The translations under genes and the position numbers were made by a program. A stretch of 64,000 bases of DNA from Pontibacter fetidus (GTDB lineage Bacteria > Bacteroidota > Bacteroidia > Cytophagales > Hymenobacteraceae), in contig NZ_JAAEAA010000011.1 of NCBI RefSeq assembly GCF_010119545.1, positions 1 to 64,000 on the forward strand, given 5' to 3'. Shown in pieces: positions 53,262-62,168 of this stretch (position 1 is the stretch's first letter; the number at the start of each line of letters is the position of its first letter). The notes beneath the pieces are model-generated. The model was given only the letters and a program-made list of their open reading frames with translations, ran no database searches and was not told where the DNA came from.

Positions 53262-54050
53262 TTGGCAAAGATAAAACTATACCAGATAGACGCTTTTACA
53301 GATAAAGTATTTGGCGGCAACCCGGCGGCAGTGTGCGTACTGGATGCGTGGCTCGATGATGCAACCATGCAGAACATCGGTGCAGAGAACAACCTGGCCG
53401 AAACCGCCTTTGTAGTAAGAGCCGGCGATGATTATGAAATACGCTGGTTTACCCCGACCGTAGAAGTAGACCTGTGCGGACATGCCACCCTAGCAGCGGC
53501 GTATGTGCTGTTCAACTACTATAGCCACCCATCCGAAACTATAAACCTGAACTCGGCGCGCAGTGGTTTGCTGCGGGTGCAACGGAACGGGGACTTACTG
53601 ACCCTTGATTTTCCGACAGATGTGTATGAAGCAGCTGAGACTCCTGAGGCCCTGGTACAAGCATTCGGTAAAGCACCGCAGGAAACCTACAAAGGCAAAA
53701 CTGATTACCTGCTGATCTATAGTTCGGAAGACGATGTGGCTGGCTTTAACCCGGATACCAACCTGGTAAATTCGGTGGAAGCGCGTGGTGTTATAGTTTC
53801 GGCGCCGGGTAAGGACGTGGATTTTGTGTCGCGGTTTTTCTGTCCGCAGGTAGGCATCGTGGAAGATCCGGTAACAGGCTCGGCCCACACTACGCTTACG
53901 CCCTACTGGAGCAAACGCCTGAACAAACAGGTGCTTACAGCCAGACAACTATCCAAACGGCAGGGCAATTTAACCTGCGAGGACCTTGGCGACCGTGTGA
54001 AGATCACAGGCAAAGCGGTTACGTATTTAACTGGCGAAATAGAACTATAA
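53262..54050 (+). CDS. PhzF-family isomerase, TTG start
   Basis: A 262-residue PhzF/diaminopimelate-epimerase-fold protein. The N-terminal QIDAFTDKVFGGNPAAVC, the catalytic glutamate Glu47 in NNLAETAF, WFTPTVEVDLCGHATLAAAY, and the C-terminal VEDPVTGSAHTTL are diagnostic. Chromosomal members of this type outside phenazine operons have unknown substrates. The family's MxxxLYQIDAF start falls at a TTG at 53262, with no in-frame ATG at the right place, so TTG is proposed. It ends GAA-CTA-TAA inside the AACTATAA motif. Confidence 0.88.
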   Translation: MAKIKLYQIDAFTDKVFGGNPAAVCVLDAWLDDATMQNIGAENNLAETAFVVRAGDDYEIRWFTPTVEVDLCGHATLAAAYVLFNYYSHPSETINLNSARSGLLRVQRNGDLLTLDFPTDVYEAAETPEALVQAFGKAPQETYKGKTDYLLIYSSEDDVAGFNPDTNLVNSVEARGVIVSAPGKDVDFVSRFFCPQVGIVEDPVTGSAHTTLTPYWSKRLNKQVLTARQLSKRQGNLTCEDLGDRVKITGKAVTYLTGEIEL

Positions 54051-54055
54051 ACTGA

Positions 54056-54154
54056 AAGACCTCACAGCGTGCGAAGCTCCTGTGAGAGTCTCGCTACGTA
54101 GCAGAAGCCTTTTGTAGCAGACACTCACAGGTTCTGTGAACACTGTGAGGTCTT
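54056..54154. repeat. Nested inverted repeat of family R
   Basis: Outer arms AAGACCTCACAG (54056-54067) and CTGTGAGGTCTT (54143-54154) are exact inverse copies. The left half holds a hairpin CTCACAG / CTGTGAG (54061-54067 and 54080-54086) around a 12-base loop, and the middle contains CCTGTGAG / CTCACAGG. A related hairpin with different arms but the same loop lies at 42061-42086. Confidence 0.82.
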
Positions 54155-54278
54155 CTTTTGCAGAAGCTTTTCGACGCCTGGCAGACAGATTTTGCAGCTA
54201 AGTCTAAATCCAAATCAGAATTTTTCTTTCCTGCCCTAACAACCATAACTTGCCTTATACAACTATAGCTCACCTTAT

Positions 54279-55595
54279 ATGCAAACTCTGAAAAAAGCAT
54301 TGCTGTTTGTAGTACTCTTTACTGCCTGCTGGGCCTGCACATCTACCAAAACCGAGACCGCAAACGTAGCTACAATGGATCAACTGGCCGAGCGCTACGT
54401 AAAAGCTTTGCTTAAATTAGGCCAGTACGACAGCGATATAGTGGACGCCTACTATGGCCCCGAAGAATGGAAACCAACCGGCGAACCTTCTGACTCGCTG
54501 CCAGCCGATGAATTTTTAGCGGAGTTTAAAGCTATACAGGCACAACTGCAGGCTCAGGATACAGCCAACCTTGCTACTGACGAAAAGCGCCGGCTGGCTA
54601 TGTTTAAAAAGCAGATCATCGCAGCTATTACCAAAGTACAGATGATGCAGGGCAAGAACTATAGTTTTGATGAGGAAGCCAGGCTGTTGTACGATGCCGA
54701 GCCCCCGCAATACGAACTTGCCCACTTCGACTCTATCCTGACAGCCATAGATAGGCAACTGCCCGGTAAAGGAACTATAGCTGCGCGTTGGGATGCGTAC
54801 CGAGCTAAGTTTGAAATACCGAAAACGAAGCTGGATACCGTTTTTAAAGCCGCCATTGCCGAAACACGCAACCGTACCAAAGCGCACTATAAACTGCCGG
54901 TACATGAAAATTTTAAATTAGAATTCGTGACCGATAAGGCCTGGTCGGGGTATAACTACTACAAAGGTAAAGGCTATAGTTTAATCCAGATCAATACCGA
55001 TTTTCCGATCTATATTGAGCGCGCCATAGACCTGGCCGCACACGAAGGCTACCCGGGCCATCACGTCTTCAATGTGTTGCTGGAGCAGAACTTAGTTGAT
55101 AAAAAGGGCTGGAAAGAATACTCGATCTATCCACTGTTTTCGCCGCAAAGCCTGATAGCCGAAGGCAGCGCCAACTATGGCATTGATGTGGCTTTCCCGG
55201 CGCAGGAAAGAATACAATTTGAGAAAGAAGTGCTGTTTCCGCTGGCAGGTTTGAATGCTGCTGAAGCCGACCGCTATTATGCAGTACTTGATTTGATCGG
55301 CCAGCTGGATTTTGCCGGAAACGAAGCGGCCAGGCTTTACCTGAATGGTGAAATTACCCGTGAACAAGCAGCTGATATGCTGGTAAAATATAACCTGTAT
55401 GCCCCAGACAAAGCCCTGCAACGCACCCGTTTTATGGATAAATACCGCAGCTACGTCATCAACTATAACCTGGGCCAGCAACTGGTACGCCACTACATCG
55501 AGCGTAACGGCGGCACCGACAATAATCCCGACAAGCGTTGGAAATTGTTCGGCGAACTGCTCTCGAACCCAAACACCGCCTCTATGCTGAAATAG
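54279..55595 (+). CDS. DUF885 family putative metalloprotease, lipoprotein
   Basis: A 438-residue protein with a short lipobox-like signal (LFTACWAC) and a long helical chain. The zincin-like motif AAHEGYPGHHVFN and the following downstream acidic region (SLIAEGSANYGIDVAFP, with a likely third ligand Glu) mark DUF885. Some members are carboxypeptidase-like or quorum-related peptidases, but activity is not established for this one. Monocistronic with a strong terminator. Confidence 0.88.
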   Translation: MQTLKKALLFVVLFTACWACTSTKTETANVATMDQLAERYVKALLKLGQYDSDIVDAYYGPEEWKPTGEPSDSLPADEFLAEFKAIQAQLQAQDTANLATDEKRRLAMFKKQIIAAITKVQMMQGKNYSFDEEARLLYDAEPPQYELAHFDSILTAIDRQLPGKGTIAARWDAYRAKFEIPKTKLDTVFKAAIAETRNRTKAHYKLPVHENFKLEFVTDKAWSGYNYYKGKGYSLIQINTDFPIYIERAIDLAAHEGYPGHHVFNVLLEQNLVDKKGWKEYSIYPLFSPQSLIAEGSANYGIDVAFPAQERIQFEKEVLFPLAGLNAAEADRYYAVLDLIGQLDFAGNEAARLYLNGEITREQAADMLVKYNLYAPDKALQRTRFMDKYRSYVINYNLGQQLVRHYIERNGGTDNNPDKRWKLFGELLSNPNTASMLK

Positions 55596-55600
55596 ATTGC

Positions 55601-55648
55601 AGCACAAACTAAAAAGCCACCGTTACAGGTGGCTTTTTAGTTTGTGCT
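55601..55648. terminator. Bidirectional terminator between convergent DUF885 and DUF421 genes
   Basis: Perfect 21-bp stem (AGCACAAACTAAAAAGCCAC plus C with its complement), loop GTTACA, and T or A tracts within the stem. Confidence 0.92.
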
Positions 55649-55672
55649 ATAGTTGTAACCGGTAGCTATAGT

Positions 55673-56125
55673 TTAGCTGGCTTTTTCCTTCGGAATGATG
55701 GTGATTTTTCCGTCCTTTTCCAGAATGGCATACTTTATCTGACTCAGGTGTTCCAGCCCATGCAGCGCCCTGGCCGATTCCAATATATCGCCTTCGTCCA
55801 CACGTTCCTTTTTCATGCGTTCGGTTAGCAGTTTTCCATTATCAAGCAGTATAAGCGATGTGCCATCTACCACTTTCCCGAAGGACTTAAATTTCTGTTT
55901 TATCAGCGACAAGCAAATATCCATGAATATCAGGGTAATGATAAGCAACAGACCGTTAACGATAGAAAAGTCGTCTCCTAAAAGCGCCTGCTGTGTTGTC
56001 TCCGCTATAATAAGCAGCAACACAAAATCAAAAAGTGTAGCGTCGTATAAGGTTCTTTTGCCACTTATCCTGAAAATGATAAGCAGAAAAATATAAATGA
56101 TAGCACCTCTGAATATAGTATCCAT
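55673..56125 (-). CDS. DUF421 (YetF-like) membrane protein
   Basis: A 150-residue protein with two to three N-terminal membrane helices (AIIYIFLLIIFRISGKRTLY and the following VLLLIIAETTQQALL region) and a cytosolic C-terminal domain (DGTSLILLDNGKLLTERMKK). The RxSGKR motif after the first helix is the family mark. In Bacillus, YetF-type proteins influence spore or envelope state; no role is established here. It lies 12 bases after the partner gene at 56138. Confidence 0.85.
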   Translation of the reverse strand: MDTIFRGAIIYIFLLIIFRISGKRTLYDATLFDFVLLLIIAETTQQALLGDDFSIVNGLLLIITLIFMDICLSLIKQKFKSFGKVVDGTSLILLDNGKLLTERMKKERVDEGDILESARALHGLEHLSQIKYAILEKDGKITIIPKEKAS

Positions 56126-56137
56126 TGTTAAAACAGG

Positions 56138-56641
56138 CTAAGGGTAAACAAACATTGATATAGGTACACGCTCGTTGTTTGGCCCTTTAACCATTACTTC
56201 CAGAGAGCCTGCGTGCATGGGTTTTGTGTAGAAAATAACATCACCGCTCGGTTGGCTGATGCTGAAGGTATATGTAATCTCGTTTGCGTTTATTTCAACC
56301 TTTTCCGGCTGCGGTACCACCTGCTCTACCCTGATTTTTTCGTAAAAAACTTTGCTAAAAGTGATCGTCGGAGCTGTTGTTTGCAGCTGTTGCAGTTTAA
56401 CCGTCAGCTTATCTGATACCTGGTAACGCTGAAACCTGTCATACTCCAGTACAAGGGATTGGGATTGAGAAGCTTTTTTGATCTTGTTGATGCCTGACAA
56501 CCCGCCACGACCTGTAAAACCAAACATAGCCGCCAGTATTACCAACAACATAATTAACCAGCCAATGCGCTGCACTGTCCAGAATCTTTTTTCGAACGGG
56601 GCATCCTCATCTATCTCCAGTTCTCCGTTGTGCTTATTCAT
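56138..56641 (-). CDS. Hypothetical membrane protein, partner of DUF421
   Basis: A 167-residue protein with one membrane segment (IGWLIMLLVILAAMFGFTGR, about 26-46) after an acidic N-terminus and a periplasmic beta-rich domain. No family was recognised. Its tight spacing upstream of DUF421 suggests a common operon and a joint function. Confidence 0.78.
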   Translation of the reverse strand: MNKHNGELEIDEDAPFEKRFWTVQRIGWLIMLLVILAAMFGFTGRGGLSGINKIKKASQSQSLVLEYDRFQRYQVSDKLTVKLQQLQTTAPTITFSKVFYEKIRVEQVVPQPEKVEINANEITYTFSISQPSGDVIFYTKPMHAGSLEVMVKGPNNERVPISMFVYP

Positions 56642-56746
56642 GTTGTCTGCTTTTGTACTATGCCGTTAAACGAAGGAAGTGATAGAAGGATGTTTTAGTT
56701 GTTCAGATATCAAACTATAAACAGGTCGGCCTACGGTTAAAAGCAA

Positions 56747-56777
56747 AAAAGCCACCCATGAGGGTAGCTTTTTAAAC
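56747..56777 (-). terminator. Terminator after the nitroreductase-family gene
   Basis: On the minus strand, AAAAAGCTACCC / GGGTGGCTTTTT with one mismatch, followed by a T-rich run. Confidence 0.8.
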
Positions 56778-56797
56778 TATAAAAAAGTTGTTGGTAC

Positions 56798-57430
56798 TTA
56801 GGCCAGCTTCACAAAAAGTTGTTCTTTTTCGCGGCGTACTTTTTTGGCAGTCGCCAGGAAATCAGCTTCAGTATTACGGTAACCGATCGGCATCAGCGTT
56901 ACACTGCGCAGTCCTTTTTCTTTCAGGTTCAGTAGTTCATCCAGCGCATCCGGGGCAAAGCCTTCCATCGGCGTGGCGTCCACACCCTGCTCGGCAGCGG
57001 CAGCCAGGGCAGTGCCCAGGGCAATATAGGTTTGGCGGGCTGCCCACTCATACTGCTGCTCCTGCGTGCGGTTCACCACAGAGTTCATCAGGCTACCCTT
57101 AAAATCAGCAAGCGATTCTACCGGTATCTGGCGTACCTCGGCAATATTCTGCATATAAGCGTCTACATCGGCTTCGGTTACCTTATCCCAGGCGGCAAAA
57201 ATCAACAGGTGCGATGCCTCCACGATCTGAGGCTGGTTATAAGCTACTTTCTGTATCTGTGTGCGTAGTTCCTTGTCTTCTACAACCAGCACGGTGTATG
57301 GCTGTAAGCCCATAGAGGAGGCAGATAAGCGGGTTGCTTCCAGGATGTAGTCTATCTTCTCCTGCGGTACCTGCTCTCCGGTCATGCGCTTGGTGGCATA
57401 ACGCCAGTTCAAATGATTAATAAGTGTCAT
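56798..57430 (-). CDS. Nitroreductase-family NAD(P)H oxidoreductase
   Basis: A 210-residue FMN-dependent oxidoreductase of the NfsB/NfnB type. It starts INHLNWRYATKRMTGEQVPQ and contains SASSMGLQPYTVLVVEDKEL and WAARQTYIALGTALAAAAEQ with GVDATPMEGF, matching the FMN and dimer regions. Substrate unknown; such enzymes reduce nitroaromatics or quinones in vitro. Monocistronic, with a terminator downstream. Confidence 0.9.
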   Translation of the reverse strand: MTLINHLNWRYATKRMTGEQVPQEKIDYILEATRLSASSMGLQPYTVLVVEDKELRTQIQKVAYNQPQIVEASHLLIFAAWDKVTEADVDAYMQNIAEVRQIPVESLADFKGSLMNSVVNRTQEQQYEWAARQTYIALGTALAAAAEQGVDATPMEGFAPDALDELLNLKEKGLRSVTLMPIGYRNTEADFLATAKKVRREKEQLFVKLA

Positions 57431-57604
57431 TTATATGTAAGTAAATTTAATGTATGTACATGCAATATAGGTAAGAACGCTGAGATTCCATGTTTTGGTT
57501 CCTAAAAAAAGAATTTTAACTATAACCGGAGTGGGAGGGAGAAGTTTATAAAAGGATATTAAAACCTGTGTAAATACTTCTGATTCAGCAGGCTAGTATA
57601 AAAC

Positions 57605-57637
57605 AAAAACAGCTGCCCACCGGCAGCTGTTTTTTAT
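57605..57637 (-). terminator. Terminator after the M14 peptidase gene
   Basis: ACAGCTGCC and GGCAGCTGT pair around a short loop with T tracts on both sides. Confidence 0.87.
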
Positions 57638-57653
57638 AGTTGGTTGCTATAGT

Positions 57654-59408
57654 TTATAGCGGAAGTTTTACGTTTTGCATCAGGCGGCCTATCGGGTACA
57701 TGTTGTGCGTAAACTCGTAATGCGGCGTGTTGCGGTACACAAAATCGAGCTGTGCGCGGGCATTCTTAGCGAACTCCAGGTCAGCTTTTCGGCGGTCTTC
57801 CAGTTTTTCGCGCAGCTCCGGGTCCTTCTTCAGGTACTCGGCAGCCAGGTCTTCAAACACATAACTCGAGAAGTACTCTTTCTGCATCAGCATAGAGTCG
57901 AAGAAATTCCAGGCAAAGTAAGAATCTACGGCCTGTGGTTCCAGGGTCTCCACTAAAAAGCGGTTGGCTTCCTGGTTCAGGTACACCACGTAATCACCCT
58001 TCAGGAACTGGCGCTGCATGGTTCGTTTCTCCACTTTTACATCGGTGTGCAGGTAGTGGCCTTCGTACGCGCGCGGACTGGTTTTGTAGTCGGCAATGTA
58101 GTACGTGTCAACGGTTATAGTTGTGTCGCGGGTAAGCTGCTGCATGTCTACCTTGTTGGTTTTCAGGCGGTCAATTACTTCGTGCCAGGCAAAAGGTATA
58201 ATATACGCTACCGGTTTCTCAACTATAGTTGTCGGGGTAAAGGTGTTGTAGTAGTTTATATTCTTGCTGTAAGGCGCTTTGCGGTCGTAGTACAGGCGTT
58301 CCAGGCCGCTCACGTCGCTTGGTTTATACTTAGCCGCATAGCCCAGGAACGGAATCTTGTCAACTTTTGTGGTGTCGAGCTGCCAGTTTAGCGGATATTG
58401 CTGTTGCTGCAGGGTTTCCTGTTTGGCTTTGGCGCGCAGTTTCCCGATCTCATCTGCATCGCGGTGCACCGTTTCGATCATGTTCTCCATCAGCTTGTAG
58501 GTTGCTTTTACGCGCTGGTCAAAGGGCTTCAGCATGTGGGTTTCCGGCACAAAACCAATGGTGTTATACAAAGCTGTATACCCGGTAGCATAGCGTGGCG
58601 ACTCCATAAACCCGATAATTCCTTCGTCGGGCGTATCGCCTGCGTGGTTCATGTACGGCACCATCGGAAACTTGTCCTGCTTCATCTGGGTGTAAAGCGT
58701 TGGCACCATTTTCTTGTTCAGGTACTCAGCCAGCGTCGGGTTCAGTTTGTTGTGCTGCGTAGCGATCAGCGTCATCACGTGCTGGTAGTCGGCGCCGTTG
58801 GAAGTGTGGTTATCCATAAACACATCCGGGTCCCAGTCGCGGAAAATGAGGTGGAACAGTTTGGCGTTGCGCGAATCGGTTTTAATGTAGTCGCGGTTAA
58901 GGTCCAGGTTGCGGGCATTGCCCCGGAAACCATATTCTTCCGGACCGTTCTGGTTGGTGCGGGTATGGCTGTTGCGGTTAAGGGCGCCGCCAATGTTATA
59001 AACCGGAATAATGGCCAGCACCACGTTATCCAGCTGCTTGCGCTTGCTTTTATCCTGCAGGTAGTCGCGTGCCAGCATCATGGTGGCGTCAATTCCTTCC
59101 GGCTCGCCTGGGTGTATGCCATTCTGGATTAGCAGTACGCGCTTGTTTTTCTGTTTGATAGAGGCCGGGTCAAAATCCTTGTCTGTAGAAACGATGACCA
59201 AGTGCAGCAAACGGCCGGAGTCGGTGTAGCCGTAAGGCACCATCTTTACTTCGTCGTATGCTTTATCGAAGGTTTTGTACCAGTCGATGGCCTGGTCGTA
59301 AGTGGCGGTTACGTTGCCGTTTCCTTTTTCATAGGGCGTCTTCAGGTCCGGTTTTTTATCGGGTGCGCCTGTAGTGAGCAGGGCAGCTAAAAGAAGTGTG
59401 GTGAGCAT
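57654..59408 (-). CDS. M14-family zinc carboxypeptidase-like protein, secreted
   Basis: A 584-residue exported peptidase. A short signal peptide (MLTTLLLAALLTTGAP) precedes the M14 domain with zinc ligands in GIHPGEPEGIDATMM (His, Glu) and MDNHTSNGADYQH (His), and a likely catalytic Glu in VPETHMLKPFDQRV. The long C-terminal region (about 400-584) has no recognised domain. It probably trims peptides in the periplasm or outside. The last codons CTA-TAA lie inside an AACTATA-type motif. Confidence 0.87.
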   Translation of the reverse strand: MLTTLLLAALLTTGAPDKKPDLKTPYEKGNGNVTATYDQAIDWYKTFDKAYDEVKMVPYGYTDSGRLLHLVIVSTDKDFDPASIKQKNKRVLLIQNGIHPGEPEGIDATMMLARDYLQDKSKRKQLDNVVLAIIPVYNIGGALNRNSHTRTNQNGPEEYGFRGNARNLDLNRDYIKTDSRNAKLFHLIFRDWDPDVFMDNHTSNGADYQHVMTLIATQHNKLNPTLAEYLNKKMVPTLYTQMKQDKFPMVPYMNHAGDTPDEGIIGFMESPRYATGYTALYNTIGFVPETHMLKPFDQRVKATYKLMENMIETVHRDADEIGKLRAKAKQETLQQQQYPLNWQLDTTKVDKIPFLGYAAKYKPSDVSGLERLYYDRKAPYSKNINYYNTFTPTTIVEKPVAYIIPFAWHEVIDRLKTNKVDMQQLTRDTTITVDTYYIADYKTSPRAYEGHYLHTDVKVEKRTMQRQFLKGDYVVYLNQEANRFLVETLEPQAVDSYFAWNFFDSMLMQKEYFSSYVFEDLAAEYLKKDPELREKLEDRRKADLEFAKNARAQLDFVYRNTPHYEFTHNMYPIGRLMQNVKLPL

Positions 59409-59539
59409 AGGTTGTGTGTAGTTAGCAAGTATTGATGCGGTAATTTAAGCTTTTTCAGAGTAGAAATCCATGGAAGTAACTATAGTTTGATCGCATCTGA
59501 AGTATGGTCTTTGATTAGTTGACAACAAAGGACATGCAA

Positions 59540-59990
59540 ACCACGAACAGGCAGGCGCAGGCTGTCCCACGAAACTATAGCCACGCTCAATTTCGAAGCG
59601 AGTAAGAACAAACTATAGTTGCAGGTAAATAGTGGAAAGATCACAGTCTTTGGGTTGAGCGCCTTTGACTTGTTGCGTTGGCGTAGCCAATCCGAGGAAC
59701 GAGGATAGCAAGAAGGCAGCAGCGCGATGCCCAAAGACGAGCCCTCGCGGGCTTGGAGCGAGCCAAGTGAACTATAAAACTATAGTTAAATAAAGCTCAC
59801 AGGAATAAAAGTAGTTTGAAAGAAAGGCTTGGCTCGGAAAGGGAATACTCTAACTATTGGACACTTAAGATTCCTCGGCTAACGCTCGGAATGACGCTCG
59901 GGAAGGTATACTTAAACTATACTATCCAAATTTCTCACAACTACGCTGGCTCTTTTCGACTCTCGTCTCAAGAATGCTCAGGATGACAAA
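59540..59990 (+). repeat. Composite intergenic repeat, copy D
   Basis: The 681-base gap 59409-60089 has no credible gene. The repeat contains a degraded H element (about 59540-59575), the E box CAATTTCGAAGCGAGTAAG (about 59588-59606), and the core 59644-59765. Its last hairpin has changed from GGCC/GGCC to GCCC/GGGC arms. A tail with Q half sites follows near 59880-59895 and 59963-59990. A family-P hairpin is not seen here. Confidence 0.82.
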
Positions 59991-60089
59991 TGGGAAACTA
60001 TAGCAAAGACGAGCGTAGGGCCTTCAGACGTTACAGGTCAGTAAATTCGTGATCTAGAGAAGCAGCAATAAAGAGCTGGAAAAGATGAA

Positions 60090-60530
60090 TTAGTAAATTC
60101 TGCGGTCTTTTTTAGACGGGAAAATAACTTTATCTAAACTATACTTGCCCGGGCCTATAAACATCAGCGACAGGAATAAAATGGCTGCTTCCAGGGCATG
60201 CGAATATCCGGCGAAACCATCGCCGGCTGTCATGTGGCGCATGCTGGCAACCAGCATGGTAATTACCAAAAGGCCACAGGAGATCCGGAAAAAGAAGCCC
60301 AGCATTATGAGGGCACCGCCAACTACTTCGGCAAAGCCGGCCATAAAACCCCAGAAAACCGGTGCAAAATCGATACCCAGCAGTTGCATAGTTGTACCAA
60401 TCTGTTCCCATTTTTCAGGACCGCCCGTTAGTTTGGGCCAGCCATGTAGCACGAACATAAGACCTATGCCAAAGCGCAGTATCAGCAATCCTAAGTCTTT
60501 ATACTTATATCGGGAGCGGAAAATAGCCAT
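60090..60530 (-). CDS. DoxX family membrane protein
   Basis: A 146-residue protein with four membrane helices. The first helix carries LRFGIGLMFVLHGWPKLTGG, the standard DoxX motif, and the last is AAILFLSLMFIGPGKYSLDK. DoxX proteins are linked to respiratory or oxidative-stress complexes (MRC-type), with no confirmed enzyme role here. The start at 60530 (MAIFRSRYKYKDLG) is preferred over a codon 15 bases earlier. Confidence 0.9.
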   Translation of the reverse strand: MAIFRSRYKYKDLGLLILRFGIGLMFVLHGWPKLTGGPEKWEQIGTTMQLLGIDFAPVFWGFMAGFAEVVGGALIMLGFFFRISCGLLVITMLVASMRHMTAGDGFAGYSHALEAAILFLSLMFIGPGKYSLDKVIFPSKKDRRIY

Positions 60531-60569
60531 GCAGCAATAATACAAATTTGCCGCAAATATTACAAACGG

Positions 60570-61190
60570 CTAATATATAAGTATGGCCTTTACCCGCGTA
60601 TCAGCCGGAACGGTAGTAGGTGTTAGCCTCCCGCGCTGTGCGGCGGGCACTTGTTCGGCGTTCAATACAAACGTAATCCCGCCTTCTTTGGCCACAGCAA
60701 CCAAACCGCCATCGGCCAGGGTTACGGTGTTTATTGGGTGTGCTTGCTGCGCCTGGGCATAGGTAGCGCCCACATGTATGCCTTTCGGAGTTTTGTACTC
60801 TTCTGATGTAACCTTAAGCCGCCATACCTTACAGTCAGTATCGCATTGCTGCTCTACTAAAAAGCCTTTTGCCTGTTGTTCAGGGCGAATGATGTAGGCC
60901 GTTGATTGCATGCCTTCCTGTTGCAGCGTAGTGTCGGTAATAGAAAATCCGGACGGAATGTTTTGGCGCATTTGCTTAATATCCTGGCCAATCGTTACAA
61001 AACCGACACGATCAGGGCCTATTTGCAATTGCTCGGGTGAGGGTGCTGTTGGTTGAGCAGGGGTTTCAGTTACAGCTTCTTCTATCACGGATGCGGCCGT
61101 TTCACCCTCTTTCTGCTTTTCGTTCTGCGAGAGGCAGGCGGCCATGCCCACCCCCAGCAGTATTGCGTAAAATATATTTTTGAGTAACAT
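60570..61190 (-). CDS. Hypothetical lipoprotein
   Basis: A 206-residue protein with a lipobox at GVGMAAC (Cys19) and an acidic, Thr/Ala/Pro-rich linker (about 25-55), then a compact C-terminal domain (GPDRVGFVTIGQDIKQMRQN and the pair Cys-Asp-Thr-Asp-Cys in EQQCDTDCKVWR). No family recognised. It is divergent from surE. Confidence 0.78.
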   Translation of the reverse strand: MLLKNIFYAILLGVGMAACLSQNEKQKEGETAASVIEEAVTETPAQPTAPSPEQLQIGPDRVGFVTIGQDIKQMRQNIPSGFSITDTTLQQEGMQSTAYIIRPEQQAKGFLVEQQCDTDCKVWRLKVTSEEYKTPKGIHVGATYAQAQQAHPINTVTLADGGLVAVAKEGGITFVLNAEQVPAAQRGRLTPTTVPADTRVKAILIY

Positions 61191-61312
61191 CGTCTTGCTT
61201 TATAGTTGTATTAAAATATTCTTAAACCTTGATGGGCTGCATCAGGTTGTTGTATATTAGCACGAAAAAGAAATTCGTTTATTTTATTATACCTCAACTA
61301 AAAATTATTAAA

Positions 61313-62086
61313 ATGGCTAAACCTCTCATCCTCATATCGAACGACGACGGCATAACAGCCCCGGGCATACGCACCTTAGTAGAAGTAGCCATGCAAATAG
61401 GGGAGGTGGTAGTGGTAGCACCAGACGGGCCACAATCGGGTATGGGCCACGCCATAACTATAGGCAACACCCTGCGCCTCGACAAGTCTATCGCTTTCGA
61501 CGACCTGGGCATTGAAGCCTACGAGTGCTCGGGCACGCCGGCCGACTGCGTAAAACTGGCCAAGCACCATGTACTGAAAGAACGCAAGCCCGACCTAGTT
61601 GTAAGTGGCATAAACCATGGTTCCAATTCAAGTATAAGCGTACTGTATTCGGGTACTATGTCGGCGGCTATTGAGGCAGCTATTGAAGGTTTGCCCGCCA
61701 TTGGTTTCTCGCTTTGCGACTATGGCCACGAAGCTGATTTTTCGCATACCCGGCCTTTTGTAGAGGAGATCATCCGGCAGGCGCTGAAACACCAGATACC
61801 AGAACATACCGCCCTGAATGTAAACTTCCCGAAGAAGAGTGAAGAAACTATAAAAGGAATTAAAGTTTGCCGCCAGGCACACGCCAAATGGCAGGAAGAG
61901 TTTGATGAGCGCCTGGACCCACGTAACCGCCGCTATTTCTGGATGACGGGCAGCTTTGTGAACTATGATAAAGGGGAGGATACGGATGAGTGGGCAATCG
62001 TAAATAACTATGTATCGGTGGTTCCCTGCCAGTTTGATATGACCGCCTACCACGCCATCTCGATGCTGAATGAATGGGATTTTTAA
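61313..62086 (+). CDS. surE: 5'/3'-nucleotidase SurE
   Basis: Metal-dependent nucleotidase of 257 residues. The metal-binding Asp-Asp in LISNDDGITAPG (Asp11, Asp12), GPQSGMGHAIT and the conserved asparagine of VSGINHGSNSSISVLYSGTM are typical. It dephosphorylates nucleoside monophosphates and may act in stress survival. The start at 61313 (MAKPLILISNDDG) is chosen; 28 earlier in-frame codons contain no family sequence. Confidence 0.95.
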   Translation: MAKPLILISNDDGITAPGIRTLVEVAMQIGEVVVVAPDGPQSGMGHAITIGNTLRLDKSIAFDDLGIEAYECSGTPADCVKLAKHHVLKERKPDLVVSGINHGSNSSISVLYSGTMSAAIEAAIEGLPAIGFSLCDYGHEADFSHTRPFVEEIIRQALKHQIPEHTALNVNFPKKSEETIKGIKVCRQAHAKWQEEFDERLDPRNRRYFWMTGSFVNYDKGEDTDEWAIVNNYVSVVPCQFDMTAYHAISMLNEWDF

Positions 62087-62103
62087 GGTTTGCAGTTGTT
62101 TAG

Positions 62104-62145
62104 AACAGAAACGCCCCGGCCAACTATAGCCGGGGCGTTTCTGTT
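62104..62145. terminator. Terminator after surE with AACTATA in the loop
   Basis: A 17-bp perfect stem (AACAGAAACGCCCCGGC with its complement) closes on the eight-base loop CAACTATA, so the iterated motif is the loop itself. It separates surE from the convergent TonB-domain gene. Confidence 0.92.
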
Positions 62146-62168
62146 ATGCAGTATAAACTATAGTTAGG

